A stretch of DNA of 16,310 bases from UMGS1052 sp045580005 (GTDB taxonomy: Bacteria; Bacillota; Clostridia; Oscillospirales; CAG-382): contig JAZNMZ010000033.1 of the NCBI GenBank assembly GCA_045580005.1, forward strand, positions 1 to 16,310, written 5' to 3'. The translations under genes were made by a program, and so were the position numbers. Below the pieces are notes generated by a model. That model did no database searches. It was not told where the DNA came from and worked only from the letters and a program-made list of their open reading frames with translations. Below, one piece after another: positions 1 through 7,846 of the stretch; position 1 is the stretch's first letter; each line of letters opens with the position of its first letter.

Positions 1-1
1 A

Positions 2-243
2 TTCAACAACGGCTGTCCAGATAACTACTCATGGCTCCCGAGCAATGGTGGCAACCCCTGGAGAATACACAGTGCAGCTACCGACGGCAGCATGATTATG
101 GCAACAGAAACCAAGGGCGTATTTGAAGTAATCGGCGACAAGGCGGCAAGAGCAGTAAACGAGAGCACAGGTGCAGTTACATTCTCTGCAGGCGGATATC
201 TTACAGTTCCCGTTGGTGTATATACAGTAACTTATGTTGCAGA
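2..243 (+). repeat. Protein-level repeat module, copy 1
   Basis: Encodes a module that begins FNNG, contains IHSAATDGS and ends with a VPVGVYTVTY strand. It matches copy 2 at 971-1239 residue by residue (FNNG; IHSAA.DGS; G.F.V.GD; G.L.VP.G.Y.VTY). The similarity is at protein level and the DNA has diverged, so this is an old internal duplication. The module may begin before the window. Confidence 0.7.
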
Positions 244-2995
244 CTACACAGAGGGCTCTGCATACAGCTATGTTGACGCTGTAAACGGCAGCAACGAAAA
301 CGACGGTACAACACCCGAGACAGCTTATAAAACAATCGACGCAGCTATTAACGCTCTCGATGCTCTCACAGGCACATACACAGCACGCGAAGTTAAGATT
401 ATTGGCGAATACACTCAGTCAACAGCCCTTGCAGCACATACAAACATGATTACAATCAAGGGTAACGGTGACGGTGCGAAGTTTATTCTCGACACAGATG
501 TTACAACAAACGGCCCCACAGCCTTTGAAAAGATTGCTATTCACAGCTCGGCTGAAACTCCCGCAGGCCAGACATGGGAAAATATATACTCCATTTTGTC
601 TACAGGCGATGAAGTGTATATTGGAGAAGGAATTACAACATCTTCTGCTTCAGCTGTAAAACCCGGTATCAATGTTTCTACAGCAAATGCAGATTATGAC
701 GGTGAATTCAAGATTACAATAAACAGCGGTGATTTCGGAAATGTCCTTGTGGGCAGCAGAAGGTCTACAGAAGCAAGATATATTTCCGGAGCAGATATCG
801 TACTCAACGGCGGTTCAGGTCAGCTTTACTTTGGCACACAGGGTGGTCCCAATTTTACATTCACATATTTTGACGAGCCTGTCAAGGTAACGGTAAATGC
901 TGGCGGCTGGTCAGTTACAGCATATAGTGGAGGCCAGTATCCTAAATTCTCGGGCGGCTTCCAGATGATATTCAATAACGGCGCAACTATTACTGAGTCA
1001 GAAGTATGGTCTAACTGGTTTGAAGCAAATATGCTTGAAAAGGCAGACCAGTGGGAAATCCACAGCGCAGCGGTTGATGGCAGCTATCTTGAAGCAACAG
1101 AGACTATTGGCACATTCAATGTAGCAGGCGACCTCTTTGCAGTTGCTACAAACAGAGACACAGCTATCGAGTACACATCAAACCAGAAGGGCGTTCTTAA
1201 GGTTCCCGCAGGTATCTATGATGTAACATACACAGATGAAGTTCCTTTCACAAACGACGGCAGCGAAATCGTAGTTTACAGTAACCCTGTATACTTTGAC
1301 TTTGCAGAAGTTGAACACAACGAAGTTGAAGGCAAGCTCTTTATCGGCTGGATGGACGAGGATGGCAACTACCCTGCAACAGGCTATGTTGAAGCCAACA
1401 CAACACTCACAGCTCAGTATGTTGACCTTGATCAGGATTACGCAGACGGCGTTGCAGACTTCGGCATACATGGCGTACAGATAAGACTTCCTCAGACAAT
1501 AGGCGAGAAAGATTATCCTCAGGGTCTCAGATTTATCGTTGAGAGAAGCACTGCTCTTGCAGACAGCATCAACATTGCAGACCTCGAGTTCGGTACACTC
1601 ATGCTTCCTACAGAGTATCACAACCTCATTCCTCTTGAGCTTGACAAGACATATACTGTAGGCGATCAGGAAATCGCGGCTGCACAGGTAGTAGCTGAAA
1701 AGATTTACAAGACAGAAGCAGAAACTCCTGAAAATGACAGAATTTACTACACAGCAGTTCTTACAAATATTTCCGAATGGAACTATGTAAGAGACTACAC
1801 AGCAAGAGGTTACATCAAGTATACAGACGGCAACGGTGTTGCAGGTGTTCTCTACACAGACGAATACTACACATCTGTATACAAGGTAGCAGATTATGGT
1901 GTTAACAACGACAGCACACTTTCTGCAACAAAGAAGGAAATTCTCCAGGGCATCATGGATGCGGCAAAGGAAGCATACTTTGCGCAGGAAACAACCGATA
2001 TGAACGGCTCTGCAGACGACCTCACAACATACCTCTACAAGCTCAACGACTCTAATGTTTGGGTAAGACAGTCTGAGTACGACACAGGCAAGGGCGGAGA
2101 AGAGATCACAATCGTTCAGTTCTCTGACCCCCATATCAACTGGGTTAACGAAGACGACTATGATGACCCGGTTATCATGTCATCATGGGAAAACAGAGTT
2201 CTCAACCCCAAGGGTGAGGCCATTCCCAGACTCAGAGATGCACTTGAATTTGCTGCATTCTATGATTACACAGTAATCACAGGTGATGTACTTGACTATA
2301 TGTCCGAGGGCGCATTCGAGCTCACACAGAAGACGATATGGGATAAGTATCCTGAGGTTATCATTCCTCTTGGCAACCACGAGTTCTCGAGAAACTGTGA
2401 GGGTAAGGTTGTAGACACAATGCCCACAGAAGAAAAGTACGAAATCCTTGAGACAAGGTGGAACCACGATATCTACTACACATCTGAGGTTCTCGGCGAC
2501 AAGGTTATGGTTGTAACTATGGACAATGGTAATATGGGCTTTACACAGTATCAGTACGAGAGACTCAGCGCAGATATCGCAACAGCAAAAGAGAACGGAT
2601 ATATCATCCTCCTCTTCTACCATATCCCGATTAAGACAAACAACACTGCAGAGACAGCGCTCGAGCCCTTCCACTTCGGCTCATACAACGATGCTAACGG
2701 CAAGTCTGTAGTTGACTACTGCAACGGTGCAGCAGGACTTGTAATAGGTCTTGATATGGATGAGGCAACACAGTCTGTTTATGACCTTATCACAAACAAC
2801 GCTGACACTATCAAGGGTATCTACTGCGGACATATGCACTCTGACTTCTATACAGAGATTATTGCAAAGAATTCTGACGGAACAGATGCAATCATTCCTC
2901 AGCATGTTCTTTCGTTCAACCAGAAGATCACATATCCTTATGTCAACGGCGATAAAGTGAGCGGAGCACTCGTTCACAAGATTACTGTTAAGTAA
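2..2995 (+). CDS. Large modular extracellular protein with C-terminal metallophosphoesterase domain (5'-partial)
   Basis: The frame is open from the left edge, so the start and any signal peptide lie outside; the ATG at 92 is internal because residues before it belong to a module repeated later. The visible 997 residues contain, in order: module copy 1 (about 1-80); a beta-helix-like region (about 90-320) opening with YVDAVNGS and carrying repeats such as KITINSGDFG; module copy 2 (about 324-412); an InlB/Listeria-Bacteroides-type repeat (about 430-475, FIGW...LTAQYV); an unnamed domain (about 475-680, VQIRLP, GLRFIVERS, YTARGYI); and a calcineurin-like phosphoesterase (about 700-997). That last domain keeps every metal motif: DPH near 708, GDVLD near 761, GNHE near 791, YH near 874 and GHMH near 943. 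It should hydrolyse a phosphoester outside the cell; the substrate is unknown. No sortase motif or dockerin is visible at the C-terminus (VHKITVK), so any anchor would be N-terminal. Codon use is strongly biased (ACA, GCA, few TCG). A terminator follows. Confidence 0.85.
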   Translation, partial: FNNGCPDNYSWLPSNGGNPWRIHSAATDGSMIMATETKGVFEVIGDKAARAVNESTGAVTFSAGGYLTVPVGVYTVTYVADYTEGSAYSYVDAVNGSNENDGTTPETAYKTIDAAINALDALTGTYTAREVKIIGEYTQSTALAAHTNMITIKGNGDGAKFILDTDVTTNGPTAFEKIAIHSSAETPAGQTWENIYSILSTGDEVYIGEGITTSSASAVKPGINVSTANADYDGEFKITINSGDFGNVLVGSRRSTEARYISGADIVLNGGSGQLYFGTQGGPNFTFTYFDEPVKVTVNAGGWSVTAYSGGQYPKFSGGFQMIFNNGATITESEVWSNWFEANMLEKADQWEIHSAAVDGSYLEATETIGTFNVAGDLFAVATNRDTAIEYTSNQKGVLKVPAGIYDVTYTDEVPFTNDGSEIVVYSNPVYFDFAEVEHNEVEGKLFIGWMDEDGNYPATGYVEANTTLTAQYVDLDQDYADGVADFGIHGVQIRLPQTIGEKDYPQGLRFIVERSTALADSINIADLEFGTLMLPTEYHNLIPLELDKTYTVGDQEIAAAQVVAEKIYKTEAETPENDRIYYTAVLTNISEWNYVRDYTARGYIKYTDGNGVAGVLYTDEYYTSVYKVADYGVNNDSTLSATKKEILQGIMDAAKEAYFAQETTDMNGSADDLTTYLYKLNDSNVWVRQSEYDTGKGGEEITIVQFSDPHINWVNEDDYDDPVIMSSWENRVLNPKGEAIPRLRDALEFAAFYDYTVITGDVLDYMSEGAFELTQKTIWDKYPEVIIPLGNHEFSRNCEGKVVDTMPTEEKYEILETRWNHDIYYTSEVLGDKVMVVTMDNGNMGFTQYQYERLSADIATAKENGYIILLFYHIPIKTNNTAETALEPFHFGSYNDANGKSVVDYCNGAAGLVIGLDMDEATQSVYDLITNNADTIKGIYCGHMHSDFYTEIIAKNSDGTDAIIPQHVLSFNQKITYPYVNGDKVSGALVHKITVK
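971..1239 (+). repeat. Protein-level repeat module, copy 2
   Basis: Second copy of the module seen at the left edge, with FNNG, IHSAAVDGS and VPAGIYDVTY landmarks. It lies just after the beta-helix-like region, so the protein seems built as alternating beta-helix and cap-like modules. More copies probably exist upstream of the window. Confidence 0.7.
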
Positions 2996-3021
2996 TAATC
3001 GGATTAAGATCTGCAAAATAG

Positions 3022-3052
3022 GAAAGCACGCGAAAGCGTGCTTTTCTTTTTT
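3022..3052 (+). terminator. Intrinsic terminator of the large surface protein gene
   Basis: A 9-bp stem AAAGCACGC/GCGTGCTTT closes a GAAA tetraloop (3023-3044) and is followed by TCTTTTTT. It sits 27 bases after the stop codon, which separates this gene from the next transcription unit. Confidence 0.9.
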
Positions 3053-3068
3053 GTATGGTGGAAATTTA

Positions 3069-3097
3069 TTGACATTTGCACCGGGATAATATATAAT
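3069..3097 (+). promoter_or_regulatory. Consensus sigma-A promoter for the stand-alone phosphoesterase and alr
   Basis: A perfect TTGACA at 3069-3074 and a perfect TATAAT at 3092-3097 are separated by 17 bases, 30 bases before the start codon at 3127. Because a terminator lies just upstream, the downstream gene should be transcribed independently of the large surface protein gene. Confidence 0.85.
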
Positions 3098-3126
3098 GAG
3101 AATAGTTTATAAGCCCGGAGGACAGT

Positions 3127-4122
3127 ATGAAAAACACGCAGGAAAAACAGGCAATTACAGTCGTAACAGGCTCGCCCGACCATCTCGGCACATATATCTA
3201 CAATATCGAGGAGTCGTATGTGTGGGTGAGAGAGGCTGTATTTGAAACAGGCAAGGGCGGAGAGGATATTACAATCATTCAGATTACCGACCCTCATTTC
3301 AATTACCTCAACGAGCGCGATTTTGAGGAAAATGACCATGCTATTATGTCGACCTACGAGCACAGAATGTGGCTGAAGAACGGCGAGTCGGTTGATGTGA
3401 TGAAAAGGGCGCTCAAGTATGCCTCGCGATTTGACCAGACGGTTGTCACGGGCGATGTGCTTGACTATCTGTCGCACGGAGCTATTGAGCTTATGCACAA
3501 GGTGATATGGGATAAATACCCCGACACAATTATTACAACCGGCAATCACGAGTTCTCGCGCTGCTGCGAGGGCAAGGTTGCCGACACAATGCCGCTTGAG
3601 CGTAAGTATGAGATACTGAAGAGCGTGTGGAAGCACGACCCGGTTTATTACTCAAGAGTGCTCGGTGACAAGGTTGCTGTTGTTTCTATCGACGACGGAA
3701 ACGGCAGGTTTACGCGCGAGCAGTGCGAAAAGCTCTCTGCCGAAATCAAAAGGGCGAGAGACAACCGATATATCATTCTTATGTTTATGCACCAGCCGCT
3801 CTGCACATATAATCCTGACGAAAAGGCTGTCGATTCTCTTGTAATCCTGTCAAACGACGACAGAAATCACTGTGATATGAACTTCTGCGATACCTGCGTC
3901 GGAAATCCGGGTGACGACGAGGACACCCTTGCGTTACATGGGCTTATCACAAGCAGTCCCGATGTTATAAAGGGCGTATTTACGGGGCATTTCCACACAA
4001 ATTTCTATACAGAAATAGTAGCAAAAAACCCCGACGGACAAGCCACTGTGATTCCGCAGTATGTTCTCCCCACGACGGCGTCGTTCAACCATCCTCATGT
4101 TGTAAAAATTACGGTAAAATAG
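3127..4122 (+). CDS. Stand-alone calcineurin-like metallophosphoesterase, paralogue of the preceding gene's C-terminus
   Basis: This 331-residue protein is a single metallophosphoesterase domain. All family motifs are present: D55/H57 (TDPH), D110 and D113 (GDVLD), N140-H141-E142 (GNHE), H222 and GHFH at 287-290. These residues bind a dinuclear metal centre in the family, so it is probably an active phosphohydrolase; the substrate is unknown. From about residue 13 to the end it aligns with the C-terminal domain of the large protein upstream (VWVR..., TGKGGE, GDVLDY, NHEFSR, KITVK), so the two arose by duplication. It has no signal peptide or membrane segment and is expected in the cytoplasm. 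The ATG follows GGAGG at 3117-3121. It contains TCG serine codons that are rare in its paralogue. alr follows 49 bases downstream, probably in the same transcript. Confidence 0.9.
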   Translation: MKNTQEKQAITVVTGSPDHLGTYIYNIEESYVWVREAVFETGKGGEDITIIQITDPHFNYLNERDFEENDHAIMSTYEHRMWLKNGESVDVMKRALKYASRFDQTVVTGDVLDYLSHGAIELMHKVIWDKYPDTIITTGNHEFSRCCEGKVADTMPLERKYEILKSVWKHDPVYYSRVLGDKVAVVSIDDGNGRFTREQCEKLSAEIKRARDNRYIILMFMHQPLCTYNPDEKAVDSLVILSNDDRNHCDMNFCDTCVGNPGDDEDTLALHGLITSSPDVIKGVFTGHFHTNFYTEIVAKNPDGQATVIPQYVLPTTASFNHPHVVKITVK

Positions 4123-4171
4123 TTTTTTGTATCATATAATGTTGTAGCAGAAATACCGAAAGAGAGATATT

Positions 4172-5359
4172 ATGGAAAAGAAAGTTGACTATATAAGACG
4201 GCGTACCTGGGCAGAGATTGACCTTGACAGCGCCGAGAAAAACTATCTTGCCGTGAGAGCAAGGGTGAAAAAAGACACAAAGATATGCTGCGTTATCAAG
4301 GCAAACGCCTACGGACACAACGCTGTTACTCTTGCACAGCTATACAAAAGGCTCGGCGCGGATTTTCTTGCAGTTTCCAATATCGAGGAGGCGCTTCAGC
4401 TCCGCAGACATGGCATAGAGCTGCCTGTTCTTATTCTCGGATACACCAACGAGAGCTGCGCTAAGGTTCTTGCCGACAATGACATCTCGCAGTGTGTGTA
4501 TTCCTATGAGTACGGCAAGGCTCTTGCCGAGTGCGCCGAAAATGCAGGCGTTAAGATAAAGATACATATCAAAATAGACACCGGTATGGGCAGACTCGGC
4601 TTCCTCTGTCGCGACGAGCGCGACAACGAGCTTGCACAGGTGCTTGAGGTTTGCGAACACGACTGCTTTATCCCCGAGGGCATATTTACTCATTTTCCCG
4701 TCGCAGACGAAGGTGAGGACGGCTGTGAGCTCACAGAACGGCAGTTTGAGCTGTTTGTGAAAGCTGTGGACACACTGAGTGAAAAGGGCATAAAATTTAC
4801 CGTGCGCCACTGTGCAAACAGCGCCGCGGCTGTATGCTACCCTGAGTATGCTCTTGATATGGTGAGGGCAGGACTTGTTCTTTATGGAATGTGTCCGTCT
4901 GACAAGGTGATTTTTCCCGAGATTACGCCTGTTATGAGCGTGCACTCGGTTATATCGCATATAAAGACCCTGCACAGGGGCGAAACTGTCAGCTACGGCT
5001 GCGAGTATACCGCCGACAGCGACAAAAAGGTTGCAACCGTGCCGATAGGCTATGCCGACGGCTTCTGGCGGTCAAACTACAAGGCGCCCTATCATCTGCT
5101 TGTAAACGGCACGCCCGCCCCTATCGTGGGACGCGTGTGTATGGACCAGCTCATGCTTGATGTTACGGGCATTGAGTGCAGCGTCGGCGACACAGTTACC
5201 GTCTTTGGCAGCACACCAGGCAATACTGCAGGAGATATTGCAAAGCTGAATAATACAATTAATTATGAAATTCTCTGCTCGGTCGGCGAGCGCGTGCCCA
5301 GAGCAATCGTCAGCGGTGGCGAGATTGTCGGCTGGAAAGACCCGATATTTGACGAATAA
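4172..5359 (+). CDS. alr: Alanine racemase
   Basis: A 395-residue PLP enzyme that interconverts L- and D-alanine, supplying D-Ala for peptidoglycan. The PLP lysine is K43 in KANAYGH, with GMGRLGF (138-144) following; the second catalytic residue, the tyrosine from the partner subunit, is Y275 in SYGCEY; C-terminal landmarks are GYADGFWR (293-300) and CMDQ (323-326). Length and order (TIM barrel, then C-terminal beta domain) match full-length Alr. The ATG at 4172 has only a weak purine-rich site (AAAGAGAG) upstream. A TATAAT at 4135-4140 lacks a good -35, so transcription probably comes mostly from the promoter before the phosphoesterase gene. The gene ends at a bidirectional terminator. VanT-type racemases are similar in this domain, but no membrane domain is present here. 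Confidence 0.95.
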   Translation: MEKKVDYIRRRTWAEIDLDSAEKNYLAVRARVKKDTKICCVIKANAYGHNAVTLAQLYKRLGADFLAVSNIEEALQLRRHGIELPVLILGYTNESCAKVLADNDISQCVYSYEYGKALAECAENAGVKIKIHIKIDTGMGRLGFLCRDERDNELAQVLEVCEHDCFIPEGIFTHFPVADEGEDGCELTERQFELFVKAVDTLSEKGIKFTVRHCANSAAAVCYPEYALDMVRAGLVLYGMCPSDKVIFPEITPVMSVHSVISHIKTLHRGETVSYGCEYTADSDKKVATVPIGYADGFWRSNYKAPYHLLVNGTPAPIVGRVCMDQLMLDVTGIECSVGDTVTVFGSTPGNTAGDIAKLNNTINYEILCSVGERVPRAIVSGGEIVGWKDPIFDE

Positions 5360-5378
5360 TATCTTTATTTGCAAAATA

Positions 5379-5404
5379 AAAACTCCCTCATACGAGGGAG
5401 TTTT
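5379..5404. terminator. Bidirectional terminator between alr and the SulP gene
   Basis: An 11-bp stem AAAACTCCCTC/GAGGGAGTTTT with an ATAC loop lies between two convergent genes. The right arm ends in TTTT for the plus strand, and the A-rich left flank gives TTTTATTTT on the minus strand, so it can serve both. Confidence 0.85.
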
Positions 5405-5413
5405 GCTGCTTAA

Positions 5414-6676
5414 TCAGACTTTCTTTTTTGAGAGCTTTTTTGCAAAATAGAATATCACAGATAGTGCGATACCTGCTGCTATTGCAACCACAAGGTCAAA
5501 GATGACAGTGAGCGCGAATGTTGCAACAAGCACAATTATATCGCATACGCCGCGCGTCTTACATATACGCACAAAGCTGCGCCACTCACTCATATTGTAT
5601 GCCACAACAAACAAAATTGCGGCAATCGCAGGCATCGGAATCATAGCCGCATACGGCATGAGGAGTATGAGAACAAGAAGCAGTACAAGAGCGTGAACTA
5701 TGCCCGATATGGGAGTTCTGCCGCCGTTTTTGATGTTTGCCGCTGTTCTCGCGATAGCTCCTGTTGCGGGAATACCGCCAAAGAGCGCCGAGGTGATGTT
5801 GCCTGCTCCCTGCGCCACAAGCTCGGCATTTGGGTTGTGAGAGGCGTCGCCAAGCATTTTGTCGGCCACAACACACGAAAGGAGCGACTCAATCGCCGCA
5901 AGAAATGCGATTGTCACAGCGTCGGGCAGCGCTTCGAGCGCAAGCTCGCCAGAAAACTCAGGCAGAGCAAAGGGCGGAAGCCCTGTCGGGAGCTCACCAT
6001 AGAGCGAGCCTATTGTGTTGACCTCAAGGTCAAACAGCTTTACCACCGCCGCGCACACAATAACTGCAACGAGCGAGGGCGGTACTTTTTTGAACACCTT
6101 TGGCAAAAATATAAGAATCGTAAGTGCGAGCGCTCCGACAAGCGTTGCCGTGAGATTTATTGTATAAAAACTGTGTACCGCTTCTTTTAGCTTCTCAAGC
6201 GTTTCGATAGGACTGTGAGAGAAAGTGAGGCCGAAGAAATCCTTGAGCTGACCAATGACAAGAGTCACGGCAATACCTGCCGTAAAGCCGGTTGTGATGG
6301 TTCCGGGAATGTATTTTATAAATCTGCCTAGCCGCACAAGTCCCATGAGTATGAGGATAATACCTGCAAGAACCGTTGCGAGCGCAAGTCCCGAAAGGCC
6401 CTTTGTGGCAACAATGCCTGCAACTATTGTTGCAAACGCCGCCGTGGGGCCCGAAATCTGGACACTGCTTCCGCCGAGCAGAGCAATGACAAAGCCTGCC
6501 GTAATTGCGGTATAAAGACCTCTTACAGGCTCAACGCCCGACGCAATGGCAAGCGCGATAGAAAGAGGCAGCGCGATTATTGCGACAATAATGCCGGCGA
6601 TAATGTCCTTTATTAGCTTTTGTCCCGAATATTCCCTAAGACAGGAAACAAGTTTGGGTTGAAATTGTTTTAACAC
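5414..6676 (-). CDS. SulP-family anion transporter lacking a STAS domain
   Basis: A 420-residue polytopic membrane protein of the SulP (SLC26-like) family, which moves sulfate, bicarbonate or related anions, often with a cation. Family marks include LPLSIALAIASGV followed by GLYTA, QISGPTAAFATI, and GGIPATGAIARTAANI in the second half. The protein ends right after the last hydrophobic segment with a lysine-rich tail (KKLSKKKV); the cytoplasmic STAS domain of typical 550-residue members is absent, and the terminator directly after the stop leaves no room for a separated one. I chose the GTG at 6674-6676: AAGGAG lies 11 bases before it, and the ATG at 6728-6730 would lie upstream of the likely promoter -10. 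A second GTG nearer the AAGGAG is too close. The substrate cannot be told from sequence. The gene is divergent from the TAXI-TRAP operon. Confidence 0.88.
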   Translation of the reverse strand: MLKQFQPKLVSCLREYSGQKLIKDIIAGIIVAIIALPLSIALAIASGVEPVRGLYTAITAGFVIALLGGSSVQISGPTAAFATIVAGIVATKGLSGLALATVLAGIILILMGLVRLGRFIKYIPGTITTGFTAGIAVTLVIGQLKDFFGLTFSHSPIETLEKLKEAVHSFYTINLTATLVGALALTILIFLPKVFKKVPPSLVAVIVCAAVVKLFDLEVNTIGSLYGELPTGLPPFALPEFSGELALEALPDAVTIAFLAAIESLLSCVVADKMLGDASHNPNAELVAQGAGNITSALFGGIPATGAIARTAANIKNGGRTPISGIVHALVLLLVLILLMPYAAMIPMPAIAAILFVVAYNMSEWRSFVRICKTRGVCDIIVLVATFALTVIFDLVVAIAAGIALSVIFYFAKKLSKKKV

Positions 6677-6718
6677 CTGTGACACATCTCCTTGATATTT
6701 ATGTTTTTGTTCCGACCC

Positions 6719-6747
6719 ATTATATAACAAATCGACTCAAAAAGCAA
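6719..6747 (-). promoter_or_regulatory. Probable promoter of the SulP gene
   Basis: On the minus strand TTGCTT (6747-6742) and a perfect TATAAT (6724-6719) are 17 bases apart. Transcription would start near 6712, just upstream of the AAGGAG and the GTG start. The -35 matches only its first three bases well, so this is a fair but not certain call. Confidence 0.6.
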
Positions 6748-6810
6748 GGGGAATGACGAATTTTGTAAAAATGTGTTTTTGTATGCATATATCCTTACAT
6801 ATAATATATA

Positions 6811-6839
6811 TTGACAAAAAGTCATTTTTGTGGTATAAT
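6811..6839 (+). promoter_or_regulatory. Consensus promoter of the TAXI-TRAP operon
   Basis: TTGACA at 6811-6816 and TATAAT at 6834-6839 are both perfect and 17 bases apart. The start codon at 6896 follows a leader of about 50 bases that carries a palindrome and an AGGAGG ribosome site (6883-6888). Confidence 0.9.
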
Positions 6840-6850
6840 ATTATCAAATA

Positions 6851-6867
6851 GTCTGGAAATTCCAGAC
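6851..6867. promoter_or_regulatory. 17-bp palindrome at the predicted transcription start (candidate operator)
   Basis: GTCTGGAA-A-TTCCAGAC is an 8-bp perfect inverted repeat around one centre base. It starts 12 bases after the -10 of the TAXI promoter, covering roughly +6 to +22, a usual place for a repressor. A looser outer pair AAATAG (6846-6851) / CTATTT (6875-6880) flanks it. The regulator is unknown. As RNA it could instead form a short leader hairpin. Confidence 0.6.
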
Positions 6868-6895
6868 AAAAATTCTATTTTCAGGAGGAAACCCC

Positions 6896-7846
6896 ATGAA
6901 TTTCAAGAAAGTTTTAACAATTGCATTGGCAGTGATGATGGTTGTTGCTCTTGTAGGCTGTACAGCAAACGAAGGCAAGCCCACTTACAAGCTCGCAAGC
7001 GGTGGCACAAGCGGTACATACTACGCAGTAGCTAACGCTATGGCTCCCATTATCGGTGAAGCAGCAAACATGACAATCCGTGTTGACTCAACAGGCGCAT
7101 CCAAGGCTAACATCCAGCTTGTTGACAACGGCGAAGTTGATTTTGCTATCGTTCAGAACGATGTTATGGACTACGCTTACAGCGGAACAGACCTCTTTGC
7201 AACAGAGGGCGCTATCACAAGCTTTGCTACAGTAGGCGCTCTTTATGCTGAAGTTTGCCAGATCGTTGCAACACCCGACATCGAAAGCGTTGCAGACCTT
7301 GCAGGCAAGACAGTATCTATCGGCGACTCGGGCAGCGGTGTTGAATTCAACGCTCTCCAGATTCTCGAAGCTTACGGCCTCACAAAGGATGACATCACAG
7401 TTGTAAACGCAGACTTCGGTAACTCTGCAGAGCAGTTCAAGGGCGGCGCTATCGACGCATTCTTCTGCACAGCAGGCGCTCCTACAACAAACATCGTTGA
7501 CCTTTCTGCTTCTGCTAAGGATTTCCACATCCTCAGCGTTGACGACGAGCACGCAGCAGCTCTTAAGGAAGCATATCCTTTCTACTCTGTATACTCTATC
7601 CCCGCAGGCACATACGAGGGCATCGACGAGGATGTTCAGACAGTAGCAGTTAAGGCAACTATCATCTGTAAGGCAGATCTTGCAGAAGAAGATGTATACA
7701 ACTTCACAAAGGCACTCTTCGAAAAGCAGGAAGAACTCATAGTTGCTCACGCTAAGTTCGGCGAGCTCAACCTTGAGTATGCAACAGATGTAGGAAGCGT
7801 TCCTTTCCACGCAGGCGCTCAGAAGTACTTTGACGAAATCAAGTAA
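6896..7846 (+). CDS. TAXI-family TRAP transporter solute receptor (lipoprotein)
   Basis: A 316-residue substrate-binding protein. It has a short lipoprotein signal peptide (positive FKK, hydrophobic core 6-20, lipobox LVGC with C22 as the lipidated residue), so it should be anchored outside the membrane. The mature part begins with the TAXI hallmarks YKLASGG, TSGTYYAVANAMAP, DSTGASKANIQLV and DFAIVQND, and continues with the NMT1-like segment on KTVSIGDSGSGVEFNA. TAXI receptors deliver a ligand to fused TRAP permeases; some bind glutamate or other carboxylates, but the ligand here cannot be read from sequence. The ATG follows a perfect AGGAGG at a 7-base spacing. Codon use is strongly biased, consistent with high expression of the binding protein relative to the permease. 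Confidence 0.93.
   Translation: MNFKKVLTIALAVMMVVALVGCTANEGKPTYKLASGGTSGTYYAVANAMAPIIGEAANMTIRVDSTGASKANIQLVDNGEVDFAIVQNDVMDYAYSGTDLFATEGAITSFATVGALYAEVCQIVATPDIESVADLAGKTVSIGDSGSGVEFNALQILEAYGLTKDDITVVNADFGNSAEQFKGGAIDAFFCTAGAPTTNIVDLSASAKDFHILSVDDEHAAALKEAYPFYSVYSIPAGTYEGIDEDVQTVAVKATIICKADLAEEDVYNFTKALFEKQEELIVAHAKFGELNLEYATDVGSVPFHAGAQKYFDEIK

Noticed and set aside
92..94. ATG at 92 as the start of the large surface protein
   Set aside because: In-frame sequence before it (FNNG, IHSAATDGS) matches the repeat module at 971-1239, and no ribosome site or signal peptide is present.
1178..2134. Minus-strand open frame of 318 codons inside the large surface protein gene
   Set aside because: Same codon-bias shadow effect; very high cysteine content, no ribosome site, no domain.
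7088..7810. Minus-strand open frame of 240 codons inside the TAXI receptor gene
   Set aside because: Antisense shadow of a strongly codon-biased gene; the plus-strand receptor is clear.
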